Shown piece by piece: positions 30,473-42,797 of a DNA stretch of 64,000 bases (its first letter is position 1; each line of letters begins with the position of its first letter). This stretch comes from Phymatolithon calcareum (Eukaryota; Rhodophyta; Florideophyceae; Hapalidiales), in the NCBI GenBank assembly GCA_977006965.1, contig OZ345366.1, positions 744,001-808,000 of the forward strand, read 5' to 3'. The position numbers were made by a program, and so were the translations under genes. A model generated the notes under the pieces. That model saw only the letters and a program-made list of their open reading frames with translations. It ran no database searches and had not been told where the DNA came from.

Positions 30473-31446
30473 GCTGCATGGTTGTGGCCAAAGTCGAATG
30501 GTATACTATATGCATGCAACCTTTATCGAAAGAATAAGTCAGAGCAAGTTTCCCAACTCTCAAAGGTTCCCACTGAGAGGTGAATACAAAAGCGTGATGC
30601 TGGCTGTTACCGACAGTGCTAATTGAAGCCGTTTGTGCAAACAAGGTGACCCATACGCCTTGATTGTAATTGATCTCCCGTGGAGCAGTTTGAGGATATA
30701 GCTCTGTTGTACGTCACAGGGAAAACACTGTTTACGTAGATATATCGTTTCAGTCCGGTGTCAATCGAAAGCAAGTTCCTCCGAGTTTGTCGTGTGCAGT
30801 CACCGACGCTTTCGAAGGCCAGTTTCTTAGAAGTAAATTTCCAAGCTTGCCGAATGATGCATACATGACTGCCTTAGAAATTTGAGATGTTTTCTTGTGC
30901 ACAAATGCATTAATACCTACGCACGTACGAAGAGCGACTCCAGGTTATGTCAGTATACCGTAGCATGAGTAATCGTTTGAACTTACGTTGAAGACAGCAG
31001 AGATGTGCTACGAAAATAGGAAAATTCAAATTAAGATCTTTGAATTTGCTCGGAATGGCAGCACTGTCTGGGCTTCGTGCAATAATCTAACATCCCGAAA
31101 GCAAGCCAAAAGTGTCCCATGAATCTTTGCTGTTACGGTCGCATATCGAACGAGAGTGCGAGCAGCACTCAACGTTTCGAAACTTTTACGTGGACCAGGG
31201 GAAGTCTCGAGGTGCTAGACATCCTGCTATAATCATCCACTGGCACAGCGATATGCCGCCTGAGTTTATGTAGAGCAGATGTTAATGATCAACGTGCACC
31301 TTGCTGTGTGAAGTCCTGACTTGATGAGTTTGCATCTTAGACTTGGAACGCCGGATAAGGGCTTGTTTTGTCGAAGCTTCCACGTCACATGGAGGCTATA
31401 GTCCCCTCTCCTTGATACGAACGCAAGGTTTGCTTTTTTAAAAGCA
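30473..31446. other. Gene-free stretch
   Basis: No gene, RNA or repeat was recognised. Confidence 0.45.
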
Positions 31447-32266
31447 AACGAGGGCGCAAGCAAAATGTTGATTTCATTTAATAATGAAATCAATATTTTC
31501 TTTCTTTCTTTCTTTTATTGCGGGATTTATCAGAGCTGGTAAACAACTCCACATCCTTACGGCTCCAGTAGACTTAACAGATACGAGTGGTACTTAATGT
31601 CACAACAGCTGCCCAAGCTGCACAATGTGCAGACCTTGGGGAAGCTTAACATCTATCAAAGGGATGCCCCGGGTTGGAAACCATTTAGGACGCTCACGGT
31701 AGCTAGTCATCTCGCTGCCTTCTTTCATCTTCTTCTGTCTTCTCTCCCAGCTTCCTTGAGCGTTGCGGCACACCACTCAGGGCGGAATCCATGTACTACC
31801 ATACTACCAGAAGGTGATAGTCTTCTCCCATGGGGAGGCCGGATCACAGCTCTTGCAAGTTCAAAAAAACCCTGCACTGTAGCGGGGAAAAATTCCTGAC
31901 TGAGCTCTTGGTTCCTATCTGCGACGCACAGGTGAACGGGCCGGACCGGTATGATAGCCGGCCTGTATCAAATCCGCTTAAATTCGCAAGATTTTCTCGA
32001 AATCTTGCAACGGCGGGCTTGGGTCTGGCATTTCAAGTGTGGCAAGTTCTCGATTCGCCAAGTCCCTGGAGTGCGCGTTCACGATCGCGTCCGCCATTTC
32101 TGGCGGGATTACCGTCGGAAGGAGCGCTTTGTGCAGCTTTATCGCTGCGGCCACTTGCGCCGGCGCGGGCGCCCGCGCCCGCGCCGGAAACTTGTCTTTT
32201 TTCGTTTGTGGTCCGTTCGGTCCGGTCAAACCCTTCTCCAATCAATATTTTGCTTGCGCCCTCGTT
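31447..32266. mobile_element. Non-autonomous element with 27-bp inverted ends
   Basis: 31447-31473 and 32240-32266 are inverted copies with one mismatch; the outer part reads AACGAGGGCGCAAGCAAAAT. Just inside the left end lies a perfect 10-bp-arm hairpin (31468-31493). The interior has only short frames. No flanking target duplication could be set with confidence, so the true tips may lie a few bases further out. Confidence 0.55.
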
Positions 32267-33386
32267 GGAAATTTCGGCAAAGAGAGTTGAGAGGCTGACC
32301 GAAAAATGCAGTGATCACTACACGAGTTGCGATAATCCTCAAAACACACCGGTGAACCTATTATCGCGCCCAACAAAAGTAGTAAAACGATTTGTACCTC
32401 CCTGATCGCAATGAATTCAATCAGGCGTCCTATTGCCTCCCGCTAATTGCGAGCTGGATTTCTGGTATGTGGGGGGTAATGCTAGCTACGTTCGGGTCCA
32501 ACTATAGTCGTCTGTCCGGATCTGACATGTGGTGCAAAAGATTCTTTGTCTCCCGTGGGTGAGATACATCTGAAGTGCCTCGCTTGTTGCCAATGCTGTA
32601 GCCTCGACGTACAGAACCTTGTGATCGATGTCGTATCACTTGCAAGACGAAGATAGTGGAACGAGAGGAGAGTAGTGCCTTGATGACGATAATAGAAGAA
32701 AGTTTGGTGAAGTTTGGTCTGAAAGGTGAGTTGTCTCTACCTTATATAGGGAAACGGTCTGATCTTTGTCCCAGTTCCAACGGTTCCTTCTTACAAAACA
32801 CTATTTTGATCACATCGCTCCCCTTCCTGGGATTCGATTCCCCTTGGTGCATTATTGGGCACCCAAGTTGGATGTCGTATGCAGAACAATAAAAAAGTTG
32901 CTCTCATTGTGGAGACATTACATTGTGCTGATCGAGGAGAGAAACAGACTTACCCACCGATAAAACTACCAAAGATGCTGGAGAGGGAGCTGAAAAATCT
33001 TGTTTGGCTGCTTCTGACAGGGCATAAAAGCGGCAAGAAATGGGATTATCCCCCCGAAAAGGTACAACGTTTACGGCGACTCTATCACAAGAGTATACTA
33101 TTCAGTTTTGCACGCATTTCGCATACGAAATCGGTAACTGATCCGATATTCTATACAACTGACCGTTATGCCTCAAAAGGCAATACCCAAGAAGCTGCTC
33201 GACTGAAGGTCGGCGATCTATGATCAGCGCCGGACTGGAACTGGGGAGATCTTGTAGCACTCCGCTGAAGCCTCCCACATGCTTCAGCCAAAACCTCATA
33301 TGTGCCAAATACGCCAGGACTTGTTGCGGAGTCGTATCCGTCCACATGCTTAGCTCTTTCAGAGTTGTCTCTTTTCCAAGCTCTTC
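32267..33386. other. No clear gene
   Basis: Only short frames with no domain. The plus-strand frame at 32855-33223 (122 codons) shows no features. Confidence 0.4.
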
Positions 33387-34352
33387 TTATCGCCTGACGA
33401 TTCGGGACATTATATTGCCAAAATTTCTCACTTCGTAGTTCGATGGTATAAAGGCATTCATTGTACACACTTGGAAAGAACTATCCGCCCATAATCTGAC
33501 ATCTCCTTCAACAAGCTTGTAGTTGTGTTGGACATACCCCTCTCCCGGAGGTACCAGTATCTTCAAGAAAAGTCCTTTCCGGACAAAAGACTCATCGTAA
33601 TCCCATGTCAACATGAAATCGGTACCGGGCTTCAAATTTTGGCAGTCCTTCATGGCTATCTTGCCATCTTCAGCGCGTATTGCCACCACACAATCGGTTT
33701 TGTACGCATACAAGTACTTCGACAACGCTTGCCACATTCGCAACCGTCCCAGCGAATATATTCGTCGCACCCTCTCCCAACATTCATCCCCGGTCGGTTC
33801 GTATGGAGCGGTATCTCCTTCTTTGTCGGAGCCCCCCGCCATGTATATCCTGCGTGGTGAGAAAGTAAACTCCTCGTTACCACCAAAGTGCGCCCTATGA
33901 ATTTTCCATGTCTGTCTTCCTCGCGAAACATTTTGCGGAGAGTAAAAGCCTGGCATGACTTTTTCTTCGTCGAACAAAATCGGTACTGGGCGAGCGCATT
34001 CCACGTTTTTTCCTTCTGGGTTCACCACAGTGCACAGACTATTGGCACAGGAATGTGGTCCCTGGATGATTATGGCACCGTTCGATATGGCCTCTGTCCA
34101 GGCAAGCGTGAAGAACTCATCTTCAGCATTCATCCATGTGTACATTGCGGTGTGTCCAGCGTAGTGAAGCGTTCTCACTGGTACATCTTCCATCCTGTGG
34201 ATGTCAGTCTTTTCATTCTTCCTGTCGAAACAAGAGAGCTGGTTATTGACCGCGGCAAACCTAATGTTAGGAGATCCAAGTAAATCGCCCGAAGATGCAC
34301 TTCCGCATGTTTGCGCGCTGGTCGCGTATAGTTTCCAGTTGAAGTCTGTCAT
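33387..34352 (-). CDS. Uncharacterised 321-residue protein
   Basis: 321 codons from an ATG at 34352, uninterrupted, with normal protein composition and many Trp, Tyr, Cys and charged residues. Notable segments are YTWMNAEDEFFTLAWTEAI, IIIQGPHSCANSLC, HRAHFGGNEEFTFSPRRIY and a C-terminal region with VPPGEGYVQHNYKLVEGD. There is no signal peptide, membrane span or recognisable catalytic motif. The intact frame stands out among decayed transposons. It ends 250 bp to the left of the 30-nt repeat that bounds the multi-gene element at 34600, so it may be a host gene, a neighbouring element's cargo, or part of the same element. Strand and frame are well supported; function is unknown. Confidence 0.6.
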   Translation of the reverse strand: MTDFNWKLYATSAQTCGSASSGDLLGSPNIRFAAVNNQLSCFDRKNEKTDIHRMEDVPVRTLHYAGHTAMYTWMNAEDEFFTLAWTEAISNGAIIIQGPHSCANSLCTVVNPEGKNVECARPVPILFDEEKVMPGFYSPQNVSRGRQTWKIHRAHFGGNEEFTFSPRRIYMAGGSDKEGDTAPYEPTGDECWERVRRIYSLGRLRMWQALSKYLYAYKTDCVVAIRAEDGKIAMKDCQNLKPGTDFMLTWDYDESFVRKGLFLKILVPPGEGYVQHNYKLVEGDVRLWADSSFQVCTMNAFIPSNYEVRNFGNIMSRIVRR

Positions 34353-34599
34353 TTAGTTCTACCTATAGCTCAAAAATCAGGGTTGTTACTCTTCATCTGT
34401 GCGCTTGCGCTTCCGTTGGAAACTTGTCCGACACACTGAGCGGCAGGCTGAACCGCTTCTCAGGCGCAGCTTCAGGCTGGGGAAACGGCGTACTCGAAGG
34501 GGCGTGACACGCGGTCGCTGGCGCGGAAACTGCTGCGTACTTGGGTTTGACTATTATCGCCCCAACGGAGCAAAGAGGAAATTACGAAAGTGACCACAA

Positions 34600-34629
34600 G
34601 CAGGGGATAGTAATATATAAGAGGGGGAC
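34600..34629 (+). repeat. Left copy of a perfect 30-nt inverted match
   Basis: Starts GCAGGGGATAGTAATATATA and ends in GAGGGGGAC; an exact reverse complement lies at 48043-48072. It contains a TATATAA, so it may be a shared promoter-like terminal motif. Confidence 0.8.
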
Positions 34630-34740
34630 GTCAACTCCCGGTTTTCCAGGAACGCCCTCAAATCGCATATGCCAAATGGAGCGAAACGGTTGGTCCATAT
34701 TTGGTGATCATACCACTAAATTGCCTCTGGTCAACACTAG

Positions 34741-34831
34741 TGTCTAGTTTACGAGAGCCCCTCAATTGAGGGGAACAGTTTCATATTTCGAGCGTCTTTG
34801 TAGGTACCGGTCGATCGCCGTAAACTAGACA
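34741..34831. repeat. 91-bp foldback sequence with internal palindrome
   Basis: TGTCTAGTTTACG at 34741-34753 is the exact reverse complement of 34819-34831. A 16-bp perfect palindrome, CCCCTCAATTGAGGGG, lies inside at 34758-34773. This could be a small MITE or a binding site near the end of the large transposon. Confidence 0.65.
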
Positions 34832-36020
34832 AGAGGGGAGCAAAAAATCAGAAATATGGTAAAAAAACAATATACATATCGTTTTTTTTGTATTTTTGAG
34901 AAATATTGAAAAAATCGGATATTTATGGAACCCAGAATGAGGTGTCGAACATTCGTCATTTGTAATTCAGTACGTCATACACACATATTGGTGGAGGCGC
35001 ATATGATACACGGTCCCGAGAGCGTATTACCATATTAATCCTATAGAATAATTGAAGAGATGCAGGCCAGAGGATCGTTATTGATTCCGATCTTGGTGTG
35101 ATGAGGAGTTGGAAAATACCAAAACAACAAAGTAAACTTGGCAACATATTGCGCATGATGATATTGTTCAAATTTATAGCACTGGAGCAATGTAGGATAC
35201 CCTCGGATCGTATCTGACAGGGAATAACTTGCTGATTATGCATTATTGAAGATAATGTCCGGCATCGATACTGTTCTCCCTGCGGTGTACAAGTCACTCG
35301 CGCGCCGAAGGCGAAAAGTGACAGATGAGATCGGATATGTACCATTAATAAAACAGAGCAGATATGTTCCCCGACCTGTGCAATGTTGAAGAGTACATAA
35401 CGGGACTGTGACCTGGTAATATTGGACGAGGAGCTTCGTACGAACTCGCCTATATACATTATAGCGCTGGAATACACAGGAGGTTGAGCAAAGTTTGAAA
35501 AACAAATAGCATGTTTATTGTCGGTATCTAGCAAAGACACTCATTGAAACAGAGGCCCTATTTAGCCTAAACTCTCTTGGGCGATCGCTTTGCACCTCTC
35601 ATCGAGAAGCAGGTTCTGAAGGACCAGTCGGATGCAAACGGCGACTTGGGCGGCGCTGTGCGGGAACTACAGGTTGTGGTACTGGAACAGATGGCTGCAG
35701 CGGCGGAGCCCGGGGAGGCAAGGGAGGCGGAGAATGTGGCGGCTCAACGTTCTCATCGCCATCCGCCTCATGAGGAGGATCCCAAACCCAGAGCTCGGTG
35801 CGCATGTAAATATTGCGTACGCGGAGGACGGATACATGGGCAAGATGGAAATGCGCCATAGTGGATAGCTGTCAACGCGAGAGGGGCTTGTTTCGGAAAA
35901 TGTACAATGATCTCTTGATCTTGCAGATATGTAGGTCTACAAAACGAGACGGCATCTGAATGACACTGAAGCGATTGAGACAGCCTGTCAGCAATGGAAT
36001 GTCGTAGTCTTTATGAAAAG
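34832..36020. other. Left subterminal part of the large transposon
   Basis: AT-rich at first (34850-34930), then no clear gene; the frame at 35599-35859 (minus) is Pro-rich low complexity. Confidence 0.35.
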
Positions 36021-39000
36021 CTACCCTCTACGAGGGGGATACCCCTGGGGTCTAGAAAGAATAGAGAAGCGACCTCGAAGCCTAGCAGAATAAGTATCCT
36101 CCATGGCGAGCTCAGTTGCACTTGAGTCACAAGAAGAAGGTGCATTTTCACGGATCACACCTACTTTGAACATGTCCTGGTGTAGCTGGGCGAAATACAT
36201 AGGTCTATTGTGTGAGACTGTGTAGATATTGTTCGCCAGGCTTGGGCCGCCTTCATGACCAGGGTCTTCAAAGCCGGTAAGCCATCGAGACCTATGCACA
36301 CAAGGTAGTACTGCAGCATAGAACTCTTCTTTAGTTTCCCTTTGCACGCGCAGAACCTGGCAGATGAACCAGAATGAAGGACCGCTGTCTTCCAGATCAG
36401 AGAGAAGGGACATGCAGTTCACTTGAATTACGAACGGTCTGTGGAAGTCGAAGTCGTATGGGCGGCAAGCTAGAGTCTCAATGACATCACCGCTGCTGAA
36501 TTTTGGTCCATCAAGACCATCCGAATAGGAAGAGACAACACCGTCACCAATTTGGACTGTAGTGTGAGGCAAGTTGAATGGGTATGTACTGGCCAGCAAA
36601 GCACATAGAAGTCGACGGGAAGCTGAGGAATGGGTATTTGCTTGGTTGATCGTTTCCACATGACCTCGCAGAGTCCAGCAAAGGGCTCTGCCGGGAACAG
36701 AACGGGGAGAGAGCACAGACTGACCCTGGTTGATGAGTTCTTTTGCAATGCAGCGGTCAGGCCCAAATGCATTCTGTATTTGGGCAACGTGATCGGGAAA
36801 GAGTCGTCCTCTGTGGCTTGCTATAGTGGCACGCCCTGATAGGAGGCGTAAACATCCTCGCAATGCACTTTCATCTCCCTTCGTAGCTTGGGGCTCCAGT
36901 AATGCGAGGCGTCCCTTCCAGTCACTGAAAGCAACGGAATTCATGCAGAGTAGCTGTACATTCTTGTTGTTCGACAGTTTGATTGCTCTTTTTAATCCTT
37001 GATGTGCCTTCTCGAGCAAAAGCTCCCCAATTTGTGCCACATGACCCACCATGGGTAGAGTGACAAAGACCATTTCTTGCAACCGGTGTACATTAGGGCA
37101 GTCTAATACTTTGATGGCCCTACACGACGCTGCATGCTCCTTGGAAAGAGTAAGACGTAGAGAACGAGGACATCTGGAGTCGTTGAGATCAGCTATATCA
37201 TCATCGGACATGGAGCAGAGCTCGGAAACTCGCGTGATGTGCTGGGTGGTTAAGACCTGCAGTTGGCGAATGTGAATCCCGGTGCTATCATTAAAGAAAG
37301 AGTATAAATTTTGGATTTTGTCTCGGCCTTCGCGAGGAACAAACCAAAGCGCCGCGATTAGATTGGAAATAGAGCCGACTAGGGACACAGCAGCGTGACA
37401 CTTTTCCGACATGGCAGCAGGAGATCCCAGCCTAGACTGTACGACGGCAGTACCCTTACGAAGAGCTGGCTCCGCCACTAGTGCGAGACTGTACAATTCC
37501 GTCATTGACATATTGTGCAAAACCTTTCGATCTCTGTCAAAGAGTCTGTTTTGGGTAGGTAGGTGGCAGTCGGCGAGATAGCCTAGCATGAACTCCTCGC
37601 ACGTGTTTCGGTGATTTACCGACGGAAGAAGCTTGTATGCGAGAGTGAGACAGTCTCTGAAATGGCCGGTGAGTAAGTGGTCCGGCGCAATAAAGCAGGC
37701 TCGATACGGATCCAATGAACATGGAAGTAGCAGAGCACCACTGCTTGTTTTCGGAGTTCTATCTTTCGCCTCCACCATCGCGGTGCGCAAGCTATGTAGA
37801 GGCAGGCTGCGTGTAGATGACGGTGGAGACATTCCCAGAAGTCTGCAGGACTCGCTTGCGGCACCACAGTCCCTAACAGCAGAGTGCTCAAAAAATCCGC
37901 GTTGAAACGCAGACAGGGAGCCGCGTCCCATATTATTAGTGTACCGACTACCGTCTCAGAGCGTCTTGTGAATCTGCAGAGGTGGCAACAAGATGCAGCG
38001 GTGTGACACAGAACGTCTAGATTGGTGTTGATAGCGGGCGTGTCCCCAAGAAAGCCGACGAGATCGAGGAAAATGCGAACCTGTTGTCCTGTGGAGTCAT
38101 AGTCTCGAAATCCGTCGGTCATCCCAATAATAATGTCTTCTTTGATGCGCTCGAACAGGGCAGCACTCTTCACTCCTGGCGGGGTAAGTCCCAAGACTCG
38201 AACAGCGTGAGGAGTAGAGCGGGCAGGGAGAGGGAGGTTTAGACATAACATATAAAAGCCTTCGCCCGACGCTGACTTCCCCTCTTGAATGCGAAACCCA
38301 TCCCAGTATATCATGAAGCGATAAATGAAATATCTTTCACCATTTTCGAGTTTTCCAATGCTGCTGACGGGAGGGTAGCGCTCGGGTCCACGTTCTCCTT
38401 TGTGTTTTACCTGTAGATTGAGGGACATGATGTGCATGTAGAGATCGTCGCTTCTCTTGTGAGGGGTCGCGCAGAACATGGAAAGACGGGAAGAACTGCT
38501 GTCATTTCCGTGAATTTCGCAGTCGAGATCCGAGCCCCCGGGATCCAGAGCAAATGACGACTGCGCTCCTCATTTTCTGCCCAGAATCTGTGCACAATGC
38601 AAATCCGGGATGCTCTATCTGTTGATGTTAGATTGGAGCACAGAGAAGGTGGAAAGTCGGTATCTGTGACATCGGGCGGAACAGTTGGACGGAGCAGAAC
38701 GACGAAATCCCCGGGTTTGGTAACGGGCTTCTTCCAGTCGGACCAGGCAATTCGCATTTTCTCCCTCCTCTCCTTCATCGACGCCTTGCGTTTTTTTAGA
38801 GCCTGTACCATCTCAGCTGATAATCCGCTTTTTCTTTTACCGAGTGTGCTCTCTGCGTCCTCATCAATAATATCTTCCTCATTTCGGTCGCATGGTAGCT
38901 CCGGTATGACGACGTTCACAGAGTCAGCCGGAGAAACGTACTCTATGAAATTGAATAGTGCACAGATCTCTCTGTCGCGTGGAGATAACGCATCAGACCC

Positions 39001-40329
39001 CGTCGCAGCAAATTCCGGTACAGACTTTCGTTTCTGGTGATGAACTGTCCACATGTGCGTCACTGTTCCAACCAGCTGTGTATCCTGGCTCGTTGAGACT
39101 TGCGACCGGAAACAATACTCCATTTTGTGACATATGGAATCTGTTGGGAGCAAAGTTACGGATAGGACGTCGCCGACTTCTGCAAAGGACGATAAAAAGC
39201 AGTCAGGAGAAGGGTTGTCGATGCTGACAGCGGTTCGTTGTCCATAAAACCAATCCCTTGCTTTCACAATCGGCAACGCATCAACACACGGAACAGGTGG
39301 CGCTTGGCTCTCCGCCTGAAAAAATGAGCTAGTCGATGTCATTAAGGTGTGGACTGGCGCTGTAGCCACATCTGCCCGGGCATACTCGCTGGGAAGAATA
39401 GTCCTAACGATAGTCTGCGCTTGTTCTGCGTGGGAAACTCGCAGGCAGCGGGCACCAGCTTGTCGAACATTCATGAACTCTTACGAATCAAATGTACGAG
39501 GAGCCAATGAATTTAGAACAACCTTCTTGAAGTTGCGGTACAACGTGGAGAAGTGGGGCAGGTGGTTCTGCGGAATTCGGTCTGACGGCACGCTTGTGGA
39601 AGATGCTGCAATGTCTCCTCGAGACTGTGCATCTTCGTTGGCGATAGCATTCAATAACAAGCGGATGGACTGAAATTGATCTTTTGTAAGCTTTCTAGGT
39701 CCGCTTGTCGTGAGAATAGCCCATATAATACGCCAGTTGAAAATGGTACGCGGTGATCGAACTAAGTCAATCGGACCAGAAGAGTGGACGATTTGTCCAC
39801 CCGCAGCAGAAGTATCGGAAAGCGAGCCTTCTGAAGCATTGCCAATATTGTGCGAAACCAACAGAGATGGTGTCAGACGGTTCCAATTATCAGCAGTTTC
39901 CTCGTGAATTAGGAACTCTTCTTGCGTATCATCACGGCCAAATGTATGTAAAATGCTTGAAGAGTCTCTGGCTTCTGCTGTGAGCGAGGGCCCCACGACG
40001 TCTCGAAAGAGTTGTCTTTGCACTGGGGGAGTTGAATTTCTTTCTGCATTTCCCTGGTGTTGGCGAGCAGCTCCATTTTCATTGCAAAGATCTGGAGAAC
40101 GCATGTTTGAGGCAATATTTGGTTCAGGAGTGGTGTTTGACGATGGAACAATGCCACGGGAGCGTTGAGCGCTGAAAGGGACATCGGGAATGTCCTGAAG
40201 TCTGTACCTACTGCGCCGCGTCCGCTTGGATGTGATACGATCCATGGCGTGTAGTTCGCCCCGGTGCAAATTGATGATGTTCAGACACGCGATATACACT
40301 CTTGTCGCAAGATCGTTCAAAAAGGCCAA
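36021..40329 (-). pseudogene. Plavaka/CACTA-like transposase, broken into four frames
   Basis: Four consecutive minus-strand segments look like one transposase of over 1,300 residues. Segment 1 (39481-40329, ATG at 40245) has LPHFSTLYRNFKKVVL at its end; a TAA at 39483-39481 is followed in the same frame by segment 2 (38407-39474), with a basic KKRKASMKERREKMR patch. A frame change near 38470 leads into segment 3 (37616-38479). This carries YWDGF, MLCLNLPLPARS, RVLGLTPPG and FLGDTPAINTNLDVLCHTAA with CCHLC, matching the first and second Asp regions and Cys pair of TNP2/Plavaka transposases. A second frame change near 37960 leads into segment 4 (36021-37931), with PLHSLRTAM, DPYRACFIAPDHLLTGHFRD and LLLEKAHQGLKRAIKLSNNK. 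The stop and shifts make it non-functional unless spliced in a way I do not see. Confidence 0.7.
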
Positions 40330-41690
40330 GACCGTCGTTTGGGAAGACTAGAAAGTAAATTTGAGATCTGTGACATATCAGTAGTCAAAGACGGGATCTA
40401 TACGTAGGTGGGATGAGAACATGCTGACATTTATTCCAATATAGAATATTTAGCATTGATGATGTTCAATATTCTTTCGAATCCAAATAGAGGTATATGG
40501 TGCCGTTATCGCGGTTTTGAGAAAGCAGTACTTGAGGATTGGAATTCATTGGGTTCGAAAATTGTACAGAGTGAAACCCATAAACGCCGTTATGTATCTG
40601 ATATCTTGATTTCCGCTATAATGATCTGTTCCCTCTTATAGACAAAAGCAGGGGATATAGGAGGTTTGAACATTTTTGGGTGGTTTCCGTCTAGACCACC
40701 AGAGATTGATTCCAATCTTGCGCGTGCACGAGTAGCAGTTAAAAATCGGAATGACTGACTTTGTCGCCCGCAGGAGCGCCCTTCATATGATCTATTACTA
40801 TACGCGTCCAGCAACCCAGGAATCTGTGACTGGATAGATCGAATACAGGTGGAAACTTGGAAAAGAATGGACAGGTTTTATTGTAAAAGCATCGCTCGTG
40901 AAAGAAATGTGACTGGAGGACACGTTCCGGAAGAATACGTACAATCATGACATAGAGAGAGAGAATGAAGTTAGTGAGTAATTCAGCACGATGAACACCG
41001 CGAGGCTGGAGCAAATCTGAGAGAAAGGCTCCATAATAGCTGTATCGCGCTTTCCAATTAGCTCCCCCAACTTCCATAAGTTTGGTAGATTTCAGTTTGG
41101 CTTGTGTGGGCTTCCGCTTCTACTAATGTGAACAGATGATACACGTCCAGATGGAGCTCTGAACTCAAGGAACGGATAAGTGCAGGACACGTGCAAACCT
41201 GAAGGAGCATACCATCAGGAGACGAGAAATTTTTCACCTTCGCAGGACGCAGATAAGAACCTCACACCACAACACGAACACCTACTCGGAGGCAGTGCTC
41301 CAGAATACATGTCACCGGCGGTTCCGTTATGTCCTCCCTCTTCGGTCGCTGCAAAGTATGAGACATCTTGTTGCACTAAATGTAATACATTCTACTCAAT
41401 ATTGTACAAGAGCAGTATAGAAATATTAGAACAGATCGAAACCCACAACAATGCTGGAGATCTACATCTCTATACATTATGGTGTGTATGTGTTTTTGGA
41501 GAAATTGCAATATCTAGATGGGGACTGATTGGAGCCACTCGCCGTTAATCATTCTACATTGTCAATGTTCTTTGCACTGGGTACACAGCGAGAACACACC
41601 TGTCCGCACTGACTTTCTTCCACTTCTGTACCTAACGGTCGTCCAGTGGACAGTGTTTCCGAATCACCGATTCTCCAAGAAGGAGCTTAA
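40330..41690. other. Central spacer of the large transposon
   Basis: Between the transposase start and the plus-strand gene, which diverge; no recognised gene. A plus frame at 41180-41548 (122 codons) lacks features. Confidence 0.35.
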
Positions 41691-42797
41691 ATGAGCTCTT
41701 TTCCGGAGTCAGCCTCCGTACCGATGGCAGTGCCAATCTATCCATCCCCACAACCCCGGGATTCGCAACCGTCAGAAATAGAGCGCATGCAGAATTCGCA
41801 CAACGCCCTCACAAACCACGTCTATGCTCTGACGCAGAGGGTGAACTCTACACGCGCTCTGCTTGACATGCACACAGCGTCCGAGGCTTTGCATAATTAG
41901 AAATTTGAGGTCCGCATCCTCAGACGTGCGTTGATGTTCGCGACCTTGAATGCGGTGAAAGTGCTAAAATCAGACAGCTCGGAGCTTGTTAGAGCGCGCG
42001 CTAACCCGACTGCAGCTGAGTCAGTTTGTCAGATTGTTTTGAGATCCCGTAACTCGGACTGCACTCTATTAGAGTTTCAACTTATGGCAGCCGAGTTTAT
42101 GGGTCGTTCTAATCTTCAATGCTCTGTCTACCCATCACAGTTTTATGTTAACTTTCCAGACTGTCGTCAGGTTACTAACTTAAGAATTATATTCGAGAGC
42201 TATTCCGATTTCTGCAACGCGTTAGAGATTAATACACACTGTCGTGAGGCCGGTATTTACAGGGTGAAGAACAATTTGGCATGGAAGATTCGAGCTTTGC
42301 AGGTCCTTGGCGTAGATTTGGTTTCAACTGCGACCGATGCAAGGCCCCAGCGACGTGTCCTGCTTGAATGTGGAATGCCATCGGAATCATTGCACATATC
42401 AGTTCATGTCCTTGCTCAGGAAAGTTTGAGATGGACGGAGAATGCATGGGAGACAGGATTTAGATATGCGCTTGAAGCGCCGGCCTCTCTTCAACAGCTT
42501 CATATTGCATGCGGTCAGTCTGCACGTTTTCCGGCAGCTCCGTCTTCAACCTCAGATGTGAACCAGCCACCCGCCGAGAACAGGCAGTTTGCGCTGCACT
42601 GGACAAGAGCTATAGACGTAGCCGGGATGTCGCAGAATAATGCGGAAATGGTCCCTGGGTATTTGCACTCTCTTTTTCCAGCCGTGATTATTCGAACCAG
42701 TATTCTTACATCTAATGCCGCATCTGTATTCTCCACTAATATCAATAGTCAAAGGCTTACGCAGCTCATAGTTTCTCCCTCGAACGGAAGTGAATAG
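41691..42797 (+). pseudogene. Transposon-borne gene of unknown function with one in-frame TAG
   Basis: ATG at 41691; the frame reads 69 codons to a TAG at 41898-41900 and then continues in the same frame to 42797, about 368 codons in all. The first part is Pro/Ser-rich, then a short coiled coil (SHNALTNHVYALTQRVNS); the reading across the TAG stays helical. The main part has balanced composition, including CSVYPSQFYVNFPDCR and a later Pro/Ser-rich linker. No family was recognised. Since both other genes of this element also carry single stops, decay is the simplest view; stop readthrough is the alternative. Confidence 0.5.

Noticed and set aside
32820-32900. tRNA-like B box (GATTCGATTCC)
   Set aside because: No matching A box upstream at the right distance and no cloverleaf could be drawn.
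34700-34740. CACTA/CACTAGTG sequences as possible tips of the large transposon
   Set aside because: No inverted partner (TAGTG with matching neighbours) was found near 48 kb, so they cannot be called termini.
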